The notes below the pieces were generated by a model. The model made no database searches and was not told the origin of the DNA. It worked only from the letters and a program-made list of their open reading frames with translations. From Acidimicrobiales bacterium (GTDB lineage Bacteria; Actinomycetota; Acidimicrobiia; Acidimicrobiales; SHLQ01): a DNA stretch of 9,477 nucleotides. The position numbers and the translations under genes are program-made. Shown here in pieces: positions 1-7,002 of the stretch. The DNA lies in the NCBI GenBank assembly GCA_013002375.1, contig JABDJW010000245.1, forward strand, positions 1 to 9,477, written 5' to 3'. Positions within the stretch are counted from its first letter, which is position 1; the number at the start of each line of letters is the position of its first letter.

Positions 1-231
1 TTCCCGCTCCCCGCCGCTCGGGCGTGGTCCCCGCAGGCCGAAGAGATCGAGCAGGCTGACCTCGCCGGCCGGTGCGTCGAACCGGTAGTCGGTCTCGATC
101 TCGAGCCAGGGCAGCTCACGCCGGGCCGCGCTCAGCGCGTCACGCTGGCGGGTGAACGCCTTCTCGGCTTCGAGGTGAGCCAACCGGGCGGCGCGCCAGG
201 CCGCAGGATCGGTGGTGACGTTGGTGGTCAT
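1..231 (-). CDS. DUF899 family thioredoxin-like protein, N-terminal part (cut by window edge)
   Basis: The first 77 codons are present; the rest lies beyond position 1. The N-terminus carries the pattern I recognise from the DUF899 family: a W-x-x-A-R-x-x-x-L-x-x-E-K-x-x-T-R-x-R-D segment (about residues 12-31), then RRELPWLEIETDYRF (about 37-51), then a G-x-V-S-L-x-D-L-F turn. DUF899 proteins are thioredoxin-fold proteins of about 230-260 residues with no firmly established reaction, so only a family name is justified. After LLDLF the visible residues are G/P/R-rich rather than the usual hydrophobic strand, which may be an insertion. The ATG at 231 is set by a good Shine-Dalgarno sequence, GAGGAG (239-244, minus strand), 7 nt upstream. 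The gene follows bpa by 79 bp on the same strand, so it could be a last operon gene or be expressed alone. The ribosome-binding site overlaps one arm of an inverted repeat, listed separately. Confidence 0.8.
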   Translation of the reverse strand, partial: MTTNVTTDPAAWRAARLAHLEAEKAFTRQRDALSAARRELPWLEIETDYRFDAPAGEVSLLDLFGLRGPRPSGGERE

Positions 232-240
232 CGGATGTCT

Positions 241-291
241 CCTCGTTCGCGATGTCTCTTCGGCATGTTCTCACCGGTACGACGAACGAGG
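241..291 (-). promoter_or_regulatory. 9-bp perfect inverted repeat over the DUF899 ribosome-binding site
   Basis: CCTCGTTCG at 241-249 and CGAACGAGG at 283-291 are exact reverse complements, separated by 33 nt. In the minus-strand transcript the downstream arm contains the GAGG of the DUF899 Shine-Dalgarno sequence, and the start codon follows 9 nt later. Two readings are possible. It may be an RNA stem that hides the ribosome-binding site, or a pair of protein-binding half sites whose centres are about 42 bp apart (about four helical turns). It fills most of the 79-bp gap after bpa. The palindrome is seen directly; the function is inference. Confidence 0.45.
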
Positions 292-310
292 CGAGGCGCT
301 TTCGACCGCC

Positions 311-766
311 CTAGAGATACACCCCACCGGGCGGTGGCTCGGTGGGCGGCTGGCCCGGAGCCCCGGTCGCTGCGTCTCGGCGCCCACCACCCTGGAGCTC
401 GGCCAGCTGTTGCGCGGCCATGGCTTGTTGGGCCGCAAAGCTGGCCTGCAATCCCTGCATGAGCCCCTGCATCCAGCCCATCAGCTGGGCCTGGGCCACC
501 CGGATCTCGGACTCGGTCGGTACCCCATCGTCGTCACAGCAAGCCACGAACTCGTTCAGCTCGTTCATGAGATCCGGGGACAGGATCGTGCCGAGTTCCT
601 CCATGGTCTCGGTGTGGATTCTGGCCAGCAACCGCCGACCTTCCTCGTCGGTCGGGACCTCCCGCACTTCGTTCATGAGCGTCTGCACCATGGTGCCGAG
701 CCGAATCAGTTTCGCCGGGTCGCTGACCGAGTTGGTCTGGGCGGGTGCGGCGGGCGTATCGCTCAT
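311..766 (-). CDS. bpa: Bacterial proteasome activator Bpa/PafE
   Basis: A 151-residue protein matching Bpa (DUF2587; PafE, Rv3780 of Mycobacterium tuberculosis). In that family the protein forms a ring of four-helix-bundle subunits that docks on the 20S proteasome and opens its gate without ATP, feeding in unfolded proteins. The matching core runs from AKLIRLGTMVQTL (about 18-30) through the EV-R-x-x-P-x-D-E-x-x-R-x-x-L-x-x-IH segment and the D-G-V-P-x-x-x-E-I-R-V-A-Q-A-Q-L-x-G-W stretch (about 80-98), then a Q/A-rich helix. The tail ends GGVYL, where V149-Y150-L151 is the C-terminal HbYX-type docking motif. A Pro/Gly/Ala-rich linker precedes it, as in the mycobacterial protein. The gene starts inside the stop of the upstream P450 (ATGA), so translational coupling is likely and there is no separate Shine-Dalgarno sequence. 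A TAGCAT hexamer 7 nt before the ATG could also allow its own leaderless transcript. Its presence implies proteasome genes elsewhere in the genome. Confidence 0.93.
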   Translation of the reverse strand: MSDTPAAPAQTNSVSDPAKLIRLGTMVQTLMNEVREVPTDEEGRRLLARIHTETMEELGTILSPDLMNELNEFVACCDDDGVPTESEIRVAQAQLMGWMQGLMQGLQASFAAQQAMAAQQLAELQGGGRRDAATGAPGQPPTEPPPGGVYL

Positions 767-2013
767 GGCGACGATGCTAGTGAGACCGGCAGGCCTTTGA
801 GACTGTTGTTCAGATTTGACCGCTGGCGGGCCGACGGGCCCCGGCGTTCGATCACCGAGAACCGGTCGAACAGCTCCTCGAAGAACACCCGCCCTTCCAG
901 CCGGGCCAGATGGGCGCCGAGGCAGAAGTGCTCTCCAACGCCGAAGGACAAGTGCGGGTTGGGGTCACGGGTGATGTCGAACGTGTGCGGATCGTCGAAG
1001 ACCGATGCATCCCGGTTGGCCGAGGTGTAACACATCGCGACCTTCTGCCCGGCCTCGATCGGTTGCCCCCCGAGTTCGGTTGCCTCGGTCGTGGTCCGCC
1101 GGAAGTAGTGGAGCGGGTTGGCCCAGCGCAGCACCTCCTCGACCATGCCGGGGATGTCCGCTCGGTTGGATCGAACGTGTTCGAACGTCTCCGGATGATC
1201 GAGCAGGGCGTCGAGCCCGCTGGACAACATCGTGCGGGTGGTGTCGTTGCCCGCAGTGACGAGTTGCACGAAGAAGCTACCGAACTCGGCGTCGGTCATC
1301 GGTCGCCCGTCGACTTCGGATTCGAGAATCAGCGAGGTGAGATCGTCCTGGCGCGGCGCTTCCCGCCGTTTGGCGGCGAAGCCGATCGCGTACATCGCCA
1401 TGTCGATCGAGGCGCTGGCCGCGTTCTTGGCCAGGTCGTCGGAGGATCGATCGGCACCATCGGGGTTGATGTCGGGATCCTGGCCGCCGGAGTTGCGTTC
1501 GGCCATGGCATGGATGGCCGGCCAATCCTCCCGGGGCAGACCCATGAGCTCGCCGACCACCTGGGACGGCAGATGGGCCGCAACATCATGCACGAAATCG
1601 ATGGTGGCGCCGTCGTCGGCCCGGGCCTCGGCCCGATCCATGATCTCGCAGCAGATTTCGCGAATGCGGCCCTCGAGCCCCGCGATGACCCGCACCCGGA
1701 ATTGGGGCGACACGTTCCGGCGATGGGCCACGTGGCGCGGCGGATCCATGGCCAGCAGCATCTGACGCATCGCGACCAGTGACTCGGGGGCGAGATCCTC
1801 GACGACGACACCGCCGAGCTCGGCGGAGAAGATCTTCGTCTCGCGGGCGACGGTGACGACATCGGCGTGGCGAAGCACCAGCCAGTAGCCGGTGCCGTCC
1901 GGCATCGTGACCCAGGTGATCGGCTCGTCGCGCCGCAACCGCTCGAATTCGGCGTGCGGCGGCGCGTCGACGTAGGTGTCAGGGCTGTACAGGTCGATCG
2001 TGGGGGCCAACAT
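763..2013 (-). CDS. Cytochrome P450 (CYP124/125/142-like)
   Basis: A complete soluble bacterial P450 of about 416 residues. With the start used here, the I-helix oxygen-activation motif TAGNDTT is at about 253-259 (Asp257), the K-helix ExxR is E293-R296, and the heme loop FGVGEHFCLGAHLAR holds the ligand Cys364. The stretch FRRTTTEATELGGQ and the following SANRD...FDITRDPNPHL block resemble mycobacterial CYP124/125/142 enzymes, which hydroxylate the terminal carbon of methyl-branched lipids and sterol side chains. A lipid or sterol-like substrate is therefore plausible but unproven. Electrons must come from a ferredoxin and reductase not present here. Three in-frame starts exist: GTG 2043, ATG 2028 and ATG 2013. 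I chose 2013 because MLAPTIDLYSPDTY is the usual family beginning and GGGAG lies just before it, although that spacing is short. All three overlap the methyltransferase end, by 35 to 65 bp. The stop overlaps the bpa start by 4 bp. Confidence 0.93.
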   Translation of the reverse strand: MLAPTIDLYSPDTYVDAPPHAEFERLRRDEPITWVTMPDGTGYWLVLRHADVVTVARETKIFSAELGGVVVEDLAPESLVAMRQMLLAMDPPRHVAHRRNVSPQFRVRVIAGLEGRIREICCEIMDRAEARADDGATIDFVHDVAAHLPSQVVGELMGLPREDWPAIHAMAERNSGGQDPDINPDGADRSSDDLAKNAASASIDMAMYAIGFAAKRREAPRQDDLTSLILESEVDGRPMTDAEFGSFFVQLVTAGNDTTRTMLSSGLDALLDHPETFEHVRSNRADIPGMVEEVLRWANPLHYFRRTTTEATELGGQPIEAGQKVAMCYTSANRDASVFDDPHTFDITRDPNPHLSFGVGEHFCLGAHLARLEGRVFFEELFDRFSVIERRGPSARQRSNLNNSLKGLPVSLASSP

Positions 2014-3142
2014 CTTCTCCCAATGCATGTACCGGGAGCCCACCTTGGCGCGCCTCGAACAGCGGCGCCAGTTTCCGGCCGGTGTGGCCGGCCAACGCCG
2101 GATCGTCGGTCAGCAACGCCAGGCGTCCCTGCGGCATGGCGCGACCCACCGCGGCGCCCAGCGCCGCGAAGAGATCCCGCCGGTCGGCACTGGCCGAGAG
2201 CCGCTTGCCCCAAGGTGGGTTGGTGACGACCAGGCCATCGGCGCTGGGGCCGACCAGTTCGGAGACCGAACCGACCCGAGTCTCGATCAGGTCGGCGACC
2301 CCTGCCGCTTCGGCGTTGGCGCGGGTCGCCTCGACCGCGCCGGCATCCCGGTCGCTGGCCACGATCGGCACCGCGGCGTCTCGCGCCCCTTCGGCCGACC
2401 GGCGTTCGCCCTGCACCGACGCCCAGGTACCCGGCTCGAACGATGGCCACCGCTGGAAGGCGAACTCGCGATCGATGCCGGGCGGCCAACCGGACCGCAA
2501 CCGGGCGGCCTCGATGGCGATCGTGCCGGAACCACACATCGGGTCGACGATCGACGAGGCCCGGCCGGCACCGGCCGCGAGCAGCAGCCCTGCCGCCAAC
2601 GTCGGCCGTAGCGGCGCTTTCGCGACCGGGCCCCTCCACCCGCGCCGGTACAACGCTTCACCGGTGGAGTCGATGCTCAAGGTGGCCCGATCGTGGTCGA
2701 AGCGCACCAAGACCACCTGCTCGCCGGGCGCACCGGCCGCCGCCTGCAGCCGTTCGGCGATGGCGTCGGTGTGGTGAAGCCGGGACTTGTGGGCGCTGAC
2801 CCGAAAGGTGAACCCGCCCGTCGCTTGACCCCGGTTTGGTGGGCCGTGATTCGATGCCCGTGGGATCGGCCGCCATTGGTCCCAATCGATGTTCCTGGCC
2901 GCGAGTTCCAGTTCGGCGAAGGACTCGGCCCGAAAGCTGGTCCAGCGCTGGATGACCCGGGTGGCCAGCCGGCTCCAGACATTGACCGTGTACAGCTGAC
3001 GGGCGGTGACGTCGGCCTCGACGCCGCCATAGCCACGCCGGCCGGTACGCACTCCGAGATCCCGGAGTTCGGCTTCGAGCAGCCGTTCGAGGCCGGGGGT
3101 GCACACCACGTAGATGCGCTGCCGGGCCTTCTTCGGCCCCAT
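1979..3142 (-). CDS. THUMP-domain class I SAM-dependent RNA guanine-N2 methyltransferase (RlmL/YpsC/Trm14 type)
   Basis: A 387-residue protein with the two-part layout of the UPF0020 family. The N-terminal THUMP-type RNA-binding region (about 9-160) begins RIYVVCTPGLERLLEAELRDLG and carries SAHKSRLHHTDAIAERL (about 115-131). The Rossmann methyltransferase domain follows. The family signature LYRRGWRGPVAKAPLRPTLA is at about 163-182, SAM motif I DPMCGSGTIAIEAA at 199-212, and the catalytic NPPWGK motif (NPPY/W) at 307-312. Relatives make m2G in 23S rRNA (RlmL, position 2445) or in tRNA (Trm14/TrmN). Which target applies cannot be read from the sequence. The length fits single-function members such as Bacillus YpsC, not the fused E. 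coli RlmKL. A Gly/Asn/Pro-rich insert of about 17 residues (94-110) sits inside the THUMP region. The start at 3142 has AAGAGG (3149-3154) 6 nt upstream. An alternative ATG at 3178 would add a basic tail. It is the first gene of the minus-strand run, and its end overlaps the P450. Confidence 0.9.
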   Translation of the reverse strand: MGPKKARQRIYVVCTPGLERLLEAELRDLGVRTGRRGYGGVEADVTARQLYTVNVWSRLATRVIQRWTSFRAESFAELELAARNIDWDQWRPIPRASNHGPPNRGQATGGFTFRVSAHKSRLHHTDAIAERLQAAAGAPGEQVVLVRFDHDRATLSIDSTGEALYRRGWRGPVAKAPLRPTLAAGLLLAAGAGRASSIVDPMCGSGTIAIEAARLRSGWPPGIDREFAFQRWPSFEPGTWASVQGERRSAEGARDAAVPIVASDRDAGAVEATRANAEAAGVADLIETRVGSVSELVGPSADGLVVTNPPWGKRLSASADRRDLFAALGAAVGRAMPQGRLALLTDDPALAGHTGRKLAPLFEARQGGLPVHALGEDVGPHDRPVQP

Positions 3143-3478
3143 TTTCCGCCTCTTCTTCGGTCCCAAGCTCGTGTCCATTCCGTGTCGCGGCGCGTCGGGA
3201 TTTCCACCACGACGGTACCGGGGGCCACGACGACAGTACTGCGGAGCAAGAACACCACGACCACCGGCCTCACCGAGCGCAGCGTCCACCCGCCTGAGAA
3301 CCACGCAGGGGGCTTTTGGCCTACGTCGGGAGCAGAAAACCCTGGCAACCTGTTGGAAGGGTTGGCAAGATAGAGGCAGTTTTCGTCTTTGCCCCCGGTC
3401 GAGTGCGGCCATCCCCCTCGCTCGACCAAGTACGTTGATGGCAGGGTACGACGGCCACGCAAGGGAGGTGGGACTCAC
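3143..3478. other. Divergent intergenic region between the methyltransferase and PAP2 genes
   Basis: This 336-bp spacer must hold the promoters for the left-going methyltransferase run and the right-going PAP2 gene. I find no convincing gene in it; the open frames on both strands continue from neighbouring coding shadows. Possible -10 hexamers are TACTGT (minus strand, 3238-3233) for the methyltransferase and TACGTT (plus strand, 3431-3436) for PAP2, but neither has a recognisable -35 box, so both are weak. An imperfect inverted repeat TGGCAACC / GGTTGGCA (3343-3350 and 3360-3367) lies where a PAP2 operator could be. The word CCACGAC occurs at 3207, 3225 and 3255. Confidence 0.4.
3463..3470 (+). 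promoter_or_regulatory. Strong Shine-Dalgarno sequence of the PAP2 gene
   Basis: GGGAGGTG, within AAGGGAGGTG, lies 8 nt before the ATG at 3479. It fixes the start there rather than at the upstream in-frame codon at 3389. It is the best ribosome-binding site in the window. Confidence 0.8.
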
Positions 3479-4348
3479 ATGCACGAAACCGCAACGGCAA
3501 CGACCAGCGAGTCCGTTCCCTCCTCCAGCAAACCCGCCGTCGCCGCCAGCAGCCTCGTGCATCGGTGGTGGGCCAGCCGAGTCGGCCGACCCTTCCTGTT
3601 CGAAATCGGCCTCATCGGGACGTTGCTCTTCTGCTACAAGTACGTACGATTCCTGGCCCGGGACGCGGGCAGCGTCGCGATCGACAATGCCGAACGGGTG
3701 CTCGAGGTGGAGCGGGCCTTTGGCGTCGCGATCGAATCGCAGATCCAATCCGTCGTGCTCGAATCGAGGGGGCTGGTCGAACTCATCAACCAGTACTACG
3801 TCGCCTCGCACTTCGCGGTCACGATCGGCGTCATGGTGTGGCTGTACTTCTTCCGCTACTCGGTCTACCGCCGCATGCGTTGGGTGATGTTCGGCATCAC
3901 CATGCTGGCCTTGCTCGTCCACGTCGTGTTCCCGCTGGCGCCGCCCCGCATGCTCGACGACATCGGCTTCATCGACACCCTGAAACACTACGGCCCGTCG
4001 ATCTACGGGCCCACCGATGAAGGCTCGGCGAATCAGTTCGCGGCCATGCCTTCGCTGCACTTCGGCTACGCGGCCATGGCGGCGTGGGGCATCATCGCCG
4101 CGCTCAAGACCCGGTGGCGGTACCTGGCCGCCCTGCATCCCTTCGCGATGCTGGTGGCGATCGTGGCCACCGCCAACCACTTCCTGCTCGATGCCATTGC
4201 GGCCGGGGCCATGCTGGCGCTGACCGGTGCCCTGGTCTGGTTCGTGGTCAAACCCTTGCCCGAGGACGACCCGGACTTCATCGAAGAGCCGGACGACGGC
4301 ACCGACCGCGAACTCGCCGACGACCCCGGCCTGGAGCTCGCCGGCTAA
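3479..4348 (+). CDS. PAP2-superfamily integral membrane protein (PAP2_3/inositol phosphotransferase-like)
   Basis: A 289-residue polytopic membrane protein. After a polar Thr/Ser-rich N-terminus (1-25), hydrophobic segments occur at about 40-56, 108-125, 135-153, 195-209, 216-232 and 240-255, so about six membrane spans. The PAP2 catalytic motifs are in the form seen in the PAP2_3/AurA-like branch. FPLAPPRML (about 151-159) precedes the active site, MPSLHFGYA (190-198) supplies His194, and [12 protein letters not shown] (230-241) supplies His234 and Asp238. Such proteins remove phosphate from lipid phosphates or move phosphoinositol or phosphocholine-type head groups at the membrane; the substrate is unknown here. 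The acidic tail, rich in Glu and Asp, is probably cytoplasmic. The start is set by the Shine-Dalgarno sequence above. The gene is divergent from the methyltransferase and converges on pgi, sharing the bases CTAA at 4345-4348, so no terminator fits between the two. Confidence 0.9.
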   Translation: MHETATATTSESVPSSSKPAVAASSLVHRWWASRVGRPFLFEIGLIGTLLFCYKYVRFLARDAGSVAIDNAERVLEVERAFGVAIESQIQSVVLESRGLVELINQYYVASHFAVTIGVMVWLYFFRYSVYRRMRWVMFGITMLALLVHVVFPLAPPRMLDDIGFIDTLKHYGPSIYGPTDEGSANQFAAMPSLHFGYAAMAAWGIIAALKTRWRYLAALHPFAMLVAIVATANHFLLDAIAAGAMLALTGALVWFVVKPLPEDDPDFIEEPDDGTDRELADDPGLELAG

Positions 4349-5967
4349 CGACGAGCGCGGTAGTGCTCGATCAGGGCATTGGTCGAGCTGTCATGAGCCG
4401 GAACGGCGTCGCCGGCCAACTCGTCGGCGATGCGGGTCGCAAGAACTTTGCCCAGTTCGACCCCCCACTGGTCGAAGGAGTTCACGCTCCAGATCACGCC
4501 CTGCACGAAGACCTTGTGCTCGTACAGCGCCACCAACTGGCCGAGCGAGAACGGGGTGAGGGCGTCGACGAGCAGGGTCGAGGTCGGACGATTGCCGGCG
4601 AAGGCCTTGTGGGCCACGAGGGCTTCGGCCACCCCTTCGGCCCGTACCTCCTCGGCCGTCTTTCCGAAGGCCAGCGCCTCGGTCTGGGCGAAGAAGTTGG
4701 CCATGAGCTGATCCTGGTGGTTGCCGCCGGGGTCGGCCACCGGCGTGCACACACCGATGAAATCCGACGGGATCAGCGAGGTGCCCTGATGGATCAGCTG
4801 GTAGAACGCGTGCTGTCCGTTCGTGCCCGGCTCGCCCCACACGATCGGTCCGGTGTCGACGCCGACCGGCTCACCGTCGAGCCGGACCGATTTGCCGTTG
4901 CTCTCCATGTCGAGCTGTTGGAGGTACGCCGGGAACCGGGCCAGCCGGTCGCTGTAGGGCAGCACCGCCTGGGTTTCGAATTCGAAGAAGTTGCGATACC
5001 AGATGCCGAGCAACGCCATCAGCACCGGCATGTTGGCCTCGAGTGGCGCGGTGCGGAAGTGGGTGTCCATGCTGCGGAAACCGGCCAGCAGATCAGTGAA
5101 TCCGGCGGGGCCGATCGTGAGCATGAGGCTGAGCCCGATGGCCGAATCGAACGAGTAGCGGCCACCGACCCAATCCCAGAAACCGAACATGTTGGCGGTG
5201 TCGATGCCGAAGTCGGCCACCCGTTCGGCGTTGGTCGAGACGGCGACGAAGTGCTTGGCCACCGCGGCATCGTCGCCCAGTTGCTCGACCAGCCAGGTGC
5301 GGCAGGTGCGGGCGTTGGTGAGCGTTTCGATCGTGCCGAACGACTTCGAGGCGACGATGAACAACGTCTCTTCGGCGTCGACCCGATCGAGCACGCCGGC
5401 CGCATCGGCGCCATCGACGTTGGAAACGAAGTAGGTCGCGAGATCGACATCGGCCACGTGGTGCAGGGCCTGCGACGCCATCGCGGGGCCGAGGTCGGAA
5501 CCGCCGATGCCGATGTTCACGACCGACCGGATGGGCTTGCCGGTGAAACCGACCCATGCCCCCGAGCGCACCCGATCGCAGAAGTCGCCCATGACGGCCA
5601 GCACGTCGTGGACGTCGGGGACGACGTTGTGGCCATCGACCACGATTTCGGCGTCGGGGGAAGCCCGAAGCGCGGTGTGGAGCACGGCGCGACCCTCGGT
5701 GGTGTTGATCGTCTCGCCACTGAACATTGCGTCACGGCGGCCGGGAACATCGACGGCCTCGGCCAGCTCGACGAGCAACGCCACGGTCTGGTCGGTGATG
5801 CGGTGCTTCGAGTAGTCGAGGAGCAGACCGTCCGATTCGACCCGCAGCCGATCTCCCCGATCGGGGTCGGCGGCAAAGATCTCGCGAAGGTGGCTCGAAG
5901 CGATCGTGGCGTGGTGCGCGGCCAACGCTTGCCATTCGGGGCGGGAGGAGAGGTCGGGAGTTGCCAT
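4345..5967 (-). CDS. pgi: Glucose-6-phosphate isomerase
   Basis: A 540-residue cytoplasmic enzyme that interconverts glucose 6-phosphate and fructose 6-phosphate in glycolysis and gluconeogenesis. The full set of family motifs is present: [11 protein letters not shown] and [13 protein letters not shown] for phosphate binding, [19 protein letters not shown] with catalytic Glu355, [15 protein letters not shown] with His386, and [19 protein letters not shown] with Lys507. Glu355 and His386 fall at the same numbers as in the E. coli enzyme, so the protein is intact and of normal length. The phosphate loop reads SKSFGT instead of the commoner SKTFTT, a conservative change. The ATG at 5967 has no Shine-Dalgarno sequence; AATACT ends 6 nt before it, which suggests a leaderless transcript. 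The PNPOx-like gene ends 26 bp upstream, so read-through from that gene is also possible. The stop overlaps that of the convergent PAP2 gene. Confidence 0.97.
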   Translation of the reverse strand: MATPDLSSRPEWQALAAHHATIASSHLREIFAADPDRGDRLRVESDGLLLDYSKHRITDQTVALLVELAEAVDVPGRRDAMFSGETINTTEGRAVLHTALRASPDAEIVVDGHNVVPDVHDVLAVMGDFCDRVRSGAWVGFTGKPIRSVVNIGIGGSDLGPAMASQALHHVADVDLATYFVSNVDGADAAGVLDRVDAEETLFIVASKSFGTIETLTNARTCRTWLVEQLGDDAAVAKHFVAVSTNAERVADFGIDTANMFGFWDWVGGRYSFDSAIGLSLMLTIGPAGFTDLLAGFRSMDTHFRTAPLEANMPVLMALLGIWYRNFFEFETQAVLPYSDRLARFPAYLQQLDMESNGKSVRLDGEPVGVDTGPIVWGEPGTNGQHAFYQLIHQGTSLIPSDFIGVCTPVADPGGNHQDQLMANFFAQTEALAFGKTAEEVRAEGVAEALVAHKAFAGNRPTSTLLVDALTPFSLGQLVALYEHKVFVQGVIWSVNSFDQWGVELGKVLATRIADELAGDAVPAHDSSTNALIEHYRARR

Positions 5968-5993
5968 GGCCCCAGTATTGACGACCCGGCCGC

Positions 5994-6329
5994 CTACGCG
6001 GCGGGAGCCGGGCGATGCCACACCGCGCCGGAGGGGTGAAACACCGCGACCTGTTCGCCGCCGCGCTCCTCGGTCGACCCCACTGCGTCGACCAACAGGC
6101 TCATCGACTGGTCGTCGGATCCGGGCCACACCAGGCACACCAACGGTTGACGACCGATGTTGGCCGCGGTGCCGGCGCCGACCGGCGCCTCGAGGGTGCT
6201 CCCCACGACCCGGACCGGCACGTGGGTGACCTTGGGCCGGCCGTCGGCACCGGCGGTGCTCAAGAACGCCGCGGGCGCCATGTCGGCCAAGGTGTCGGGC
6301 AGTTCTTCGACGGTCACCTTGATACTCAT
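5994..6329 (-). CDS. Small pyridoxamine 5'-phosphate oxidase-like flavin split-barrel protein
   Basis: A 111-residue protein with the outline of short PNPOx-like proteins. An N-terminal helix (LPDTLADM) leads into the strand [27 protein letters not shown] (about 20-46). A small-residue loop VGAGTAANI follows, then [24 protein letters not shown] (about 64-87) and a final strand ending AVWHRP. Relatives bind FMN or F420 and act as oxidases or reductases, and some bind heme; no substrate can be assigned. I chose the ATG at 6329 because [10 protein letters not shown] gives the normal family N-terminus. The longer frame from 6377 would add 16 residues and overlap the divergent promoter. There is no strong Shine-Dalgarno sequence, but TAGGGT lies 7 nt before the ATG. 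It precedes pgi by 26 bp and is divergent from the Usp-like gene. Confidence 0.8.
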   Translation of the reverse strand: MSIKVTVEELPDTLADMAPAAFLSTAGADGRPKVTHVPVRVVGSTLEAPVGAGTAANIGRQPLVCLVWPGSDDQSMSLLVDAVGSTEERGGEQVAVFHPSGAVWHRPAPAA

Positions 6330-6394
6330 GGCCTCGACCCTAGTGCTGATCCCGAGATGGGTTCGGAGCCACCCCATGTGTCATCGTGGCGCCT

Positions 6395-6982
6395 GTGTTC
6401 TCCCACCTGGTCGTCCCGATCGCCTCGTCGCCCGACACCGCGTTGGCGGTGCACCCGGCCGCCGCGATGGCCCGCGCCTTCGAGGCGACGGTCGTCGTCT
6501 TGGCCCATGCATCGGTCGACGTCGATCTCGATCAGGTGCTGGCCGACGTCGGCAGCGCGGATGTCGCCGCGGTATCGGTCACCGCCGAACGCAGCCTGAC
6601 CGCCGCGCTCGAACGGCTGCAGCCCGCCTTCCCGAACCCATTGCTGGTCTGCACCGGCGAACTCGCTCCCGAACTGCTCGACGACTGGCCCGGCGCGCTG
6701 TTGGTCTTCGGGCCGGCTTCGTCACCGCGCTCCTACGGGGTCGGTGGGTCCATCCTCGTCGACGCGACGATCGATCGTGAGGGCGCAACCGATCTGCGCC
6801 CGCTGGGCCGAGCGTTCGGCTTCGACTACGAGGCGACCACCGACCTCACCGCAGTGCCCTCGGCCGGCGACACCCGCGTCGCGGTACCCCGCCGGACGAA
6901 CCGGGCGGTGATCGACCACCTGATCGCCAACCGGGAAGGGCCCGTGTTCGTGCTGGCCGACCCTGCCGGCGCGAGCGACTGA
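6395..6982 (+). CDS. Universal-stress-protein-like protein, function unknown
   Basis: A protein of about 195 residues. The first 40 residues (VFSHLVVPIASSPDTALAV, then an A-x-A-M-A-R-A-F helix and the strand VVVLAHAS) look like the first strand, helix and second strand of a UspA nucleotide-binding fold. A second Rossmann-like element is visible around PLLVCTGELAPELL and GALLVFGPASS. The usual Usp ATP motif G-x2-G-x9-G-S/T is not clearly present, so ATP binding is doubtful and the family call is tentative. The C-terminal third (about 140-195) looks like a further alpha/beta unit ending in a strand, GPVFVLADP. Two GTG starts are possible, 6386 and 6395. I prefer 6395, which gives the typical M-F-x-x-L-V-V-P beginning and has CATCGT 7 nt upstream. 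Neither has a Shine-Dalgarno sequence. The last seven residues and the stop lie in the first copy of a 22-bp tandem duplication. Confidence 0.75.
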   Translation: MFSHLVVPIASSPDTALAVHPAAAMARAFEATVVVLAHASVDVDLDQVLADVGSADVAAVSVTAERSLTAALERLQPAFPNPLLVCTGELAPELLDDWPGALLVFGPASSPRSYGVGGSILVDATIDREGATDLRPLGRAFGFDYEATTDLTAVPSAGDTRVAVPRRTNRAVIDHLIANREGPVFVLADPAGASD

Positions 6983-7002
6983 CCCTGCCGGCGCGAGCGA
7001 CT
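6959..7002. repeat. Perfect 22-bp tandem duplication between two convergent genes
   Basis: The 22 bases at 6959-6980 are repeated exactly at 6981-7002. Copy one encodes the last residues (DPAGASD) of the Usp-like protein and the first base of its TGA stop. Copy two is non-coding except that its last two bases are part of the P450 stop codon. Removing one copy would bring the two genes together at CTAG, with a TAG stop on each strand. Each copy contains GCCGGC (6965 and 6987) and a third GCCGGC lies at 7005, so RNA hairpins are possible but no U-rich tail follows. Confidence 0.9.

Noticed and set aside
298..311. Short GGCG/CGCC hairpin just after the bpa stop as a terminator
   Set aside because: A 4-bp stem with an 8-nt loop and no T-run is too weak to call.
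212..1030. Plus-strand open frame of 272 codons opposite bpa and the P450 end
   Set aside because: Both genes on the other strand have clear family matches with correct C-termini; the plus frame has low-information composition.
3207..3261. Three copies of CCACGAC in the divergent spacer as possible operators
   Set aside because: Spacings of 18 and 30 bp are irregular, and CCACGAC-like words are frequent in this GC-rich DNA.
3397..3427. 7-bp inverted repeat GGTCGAG / CTCGACC upstream of PAP2
   Set aside because: Arms this short are expected by chance in a 336-bp GC-rich spacer, and nothing ties it to a promoter element.
3179..4180. Extension of the methyltransferase frame far upstream on the minus strand
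   Set aside because: This part is antisense to PAP2 and the intergenic spacer. The methyltransferase homology begins at about 3115, and a good ribosome-binding site sets the start at 3142.
4084..6039. Long plus-strand open frame (651 codons) opposite pgi
   Set aside because: It is antisense to a full-length glucose-6-phosphate isomerase, has Asp/His/Gly/Arg-biased composition typical of high-GC reverse shadows, and shows no recognisable domain.
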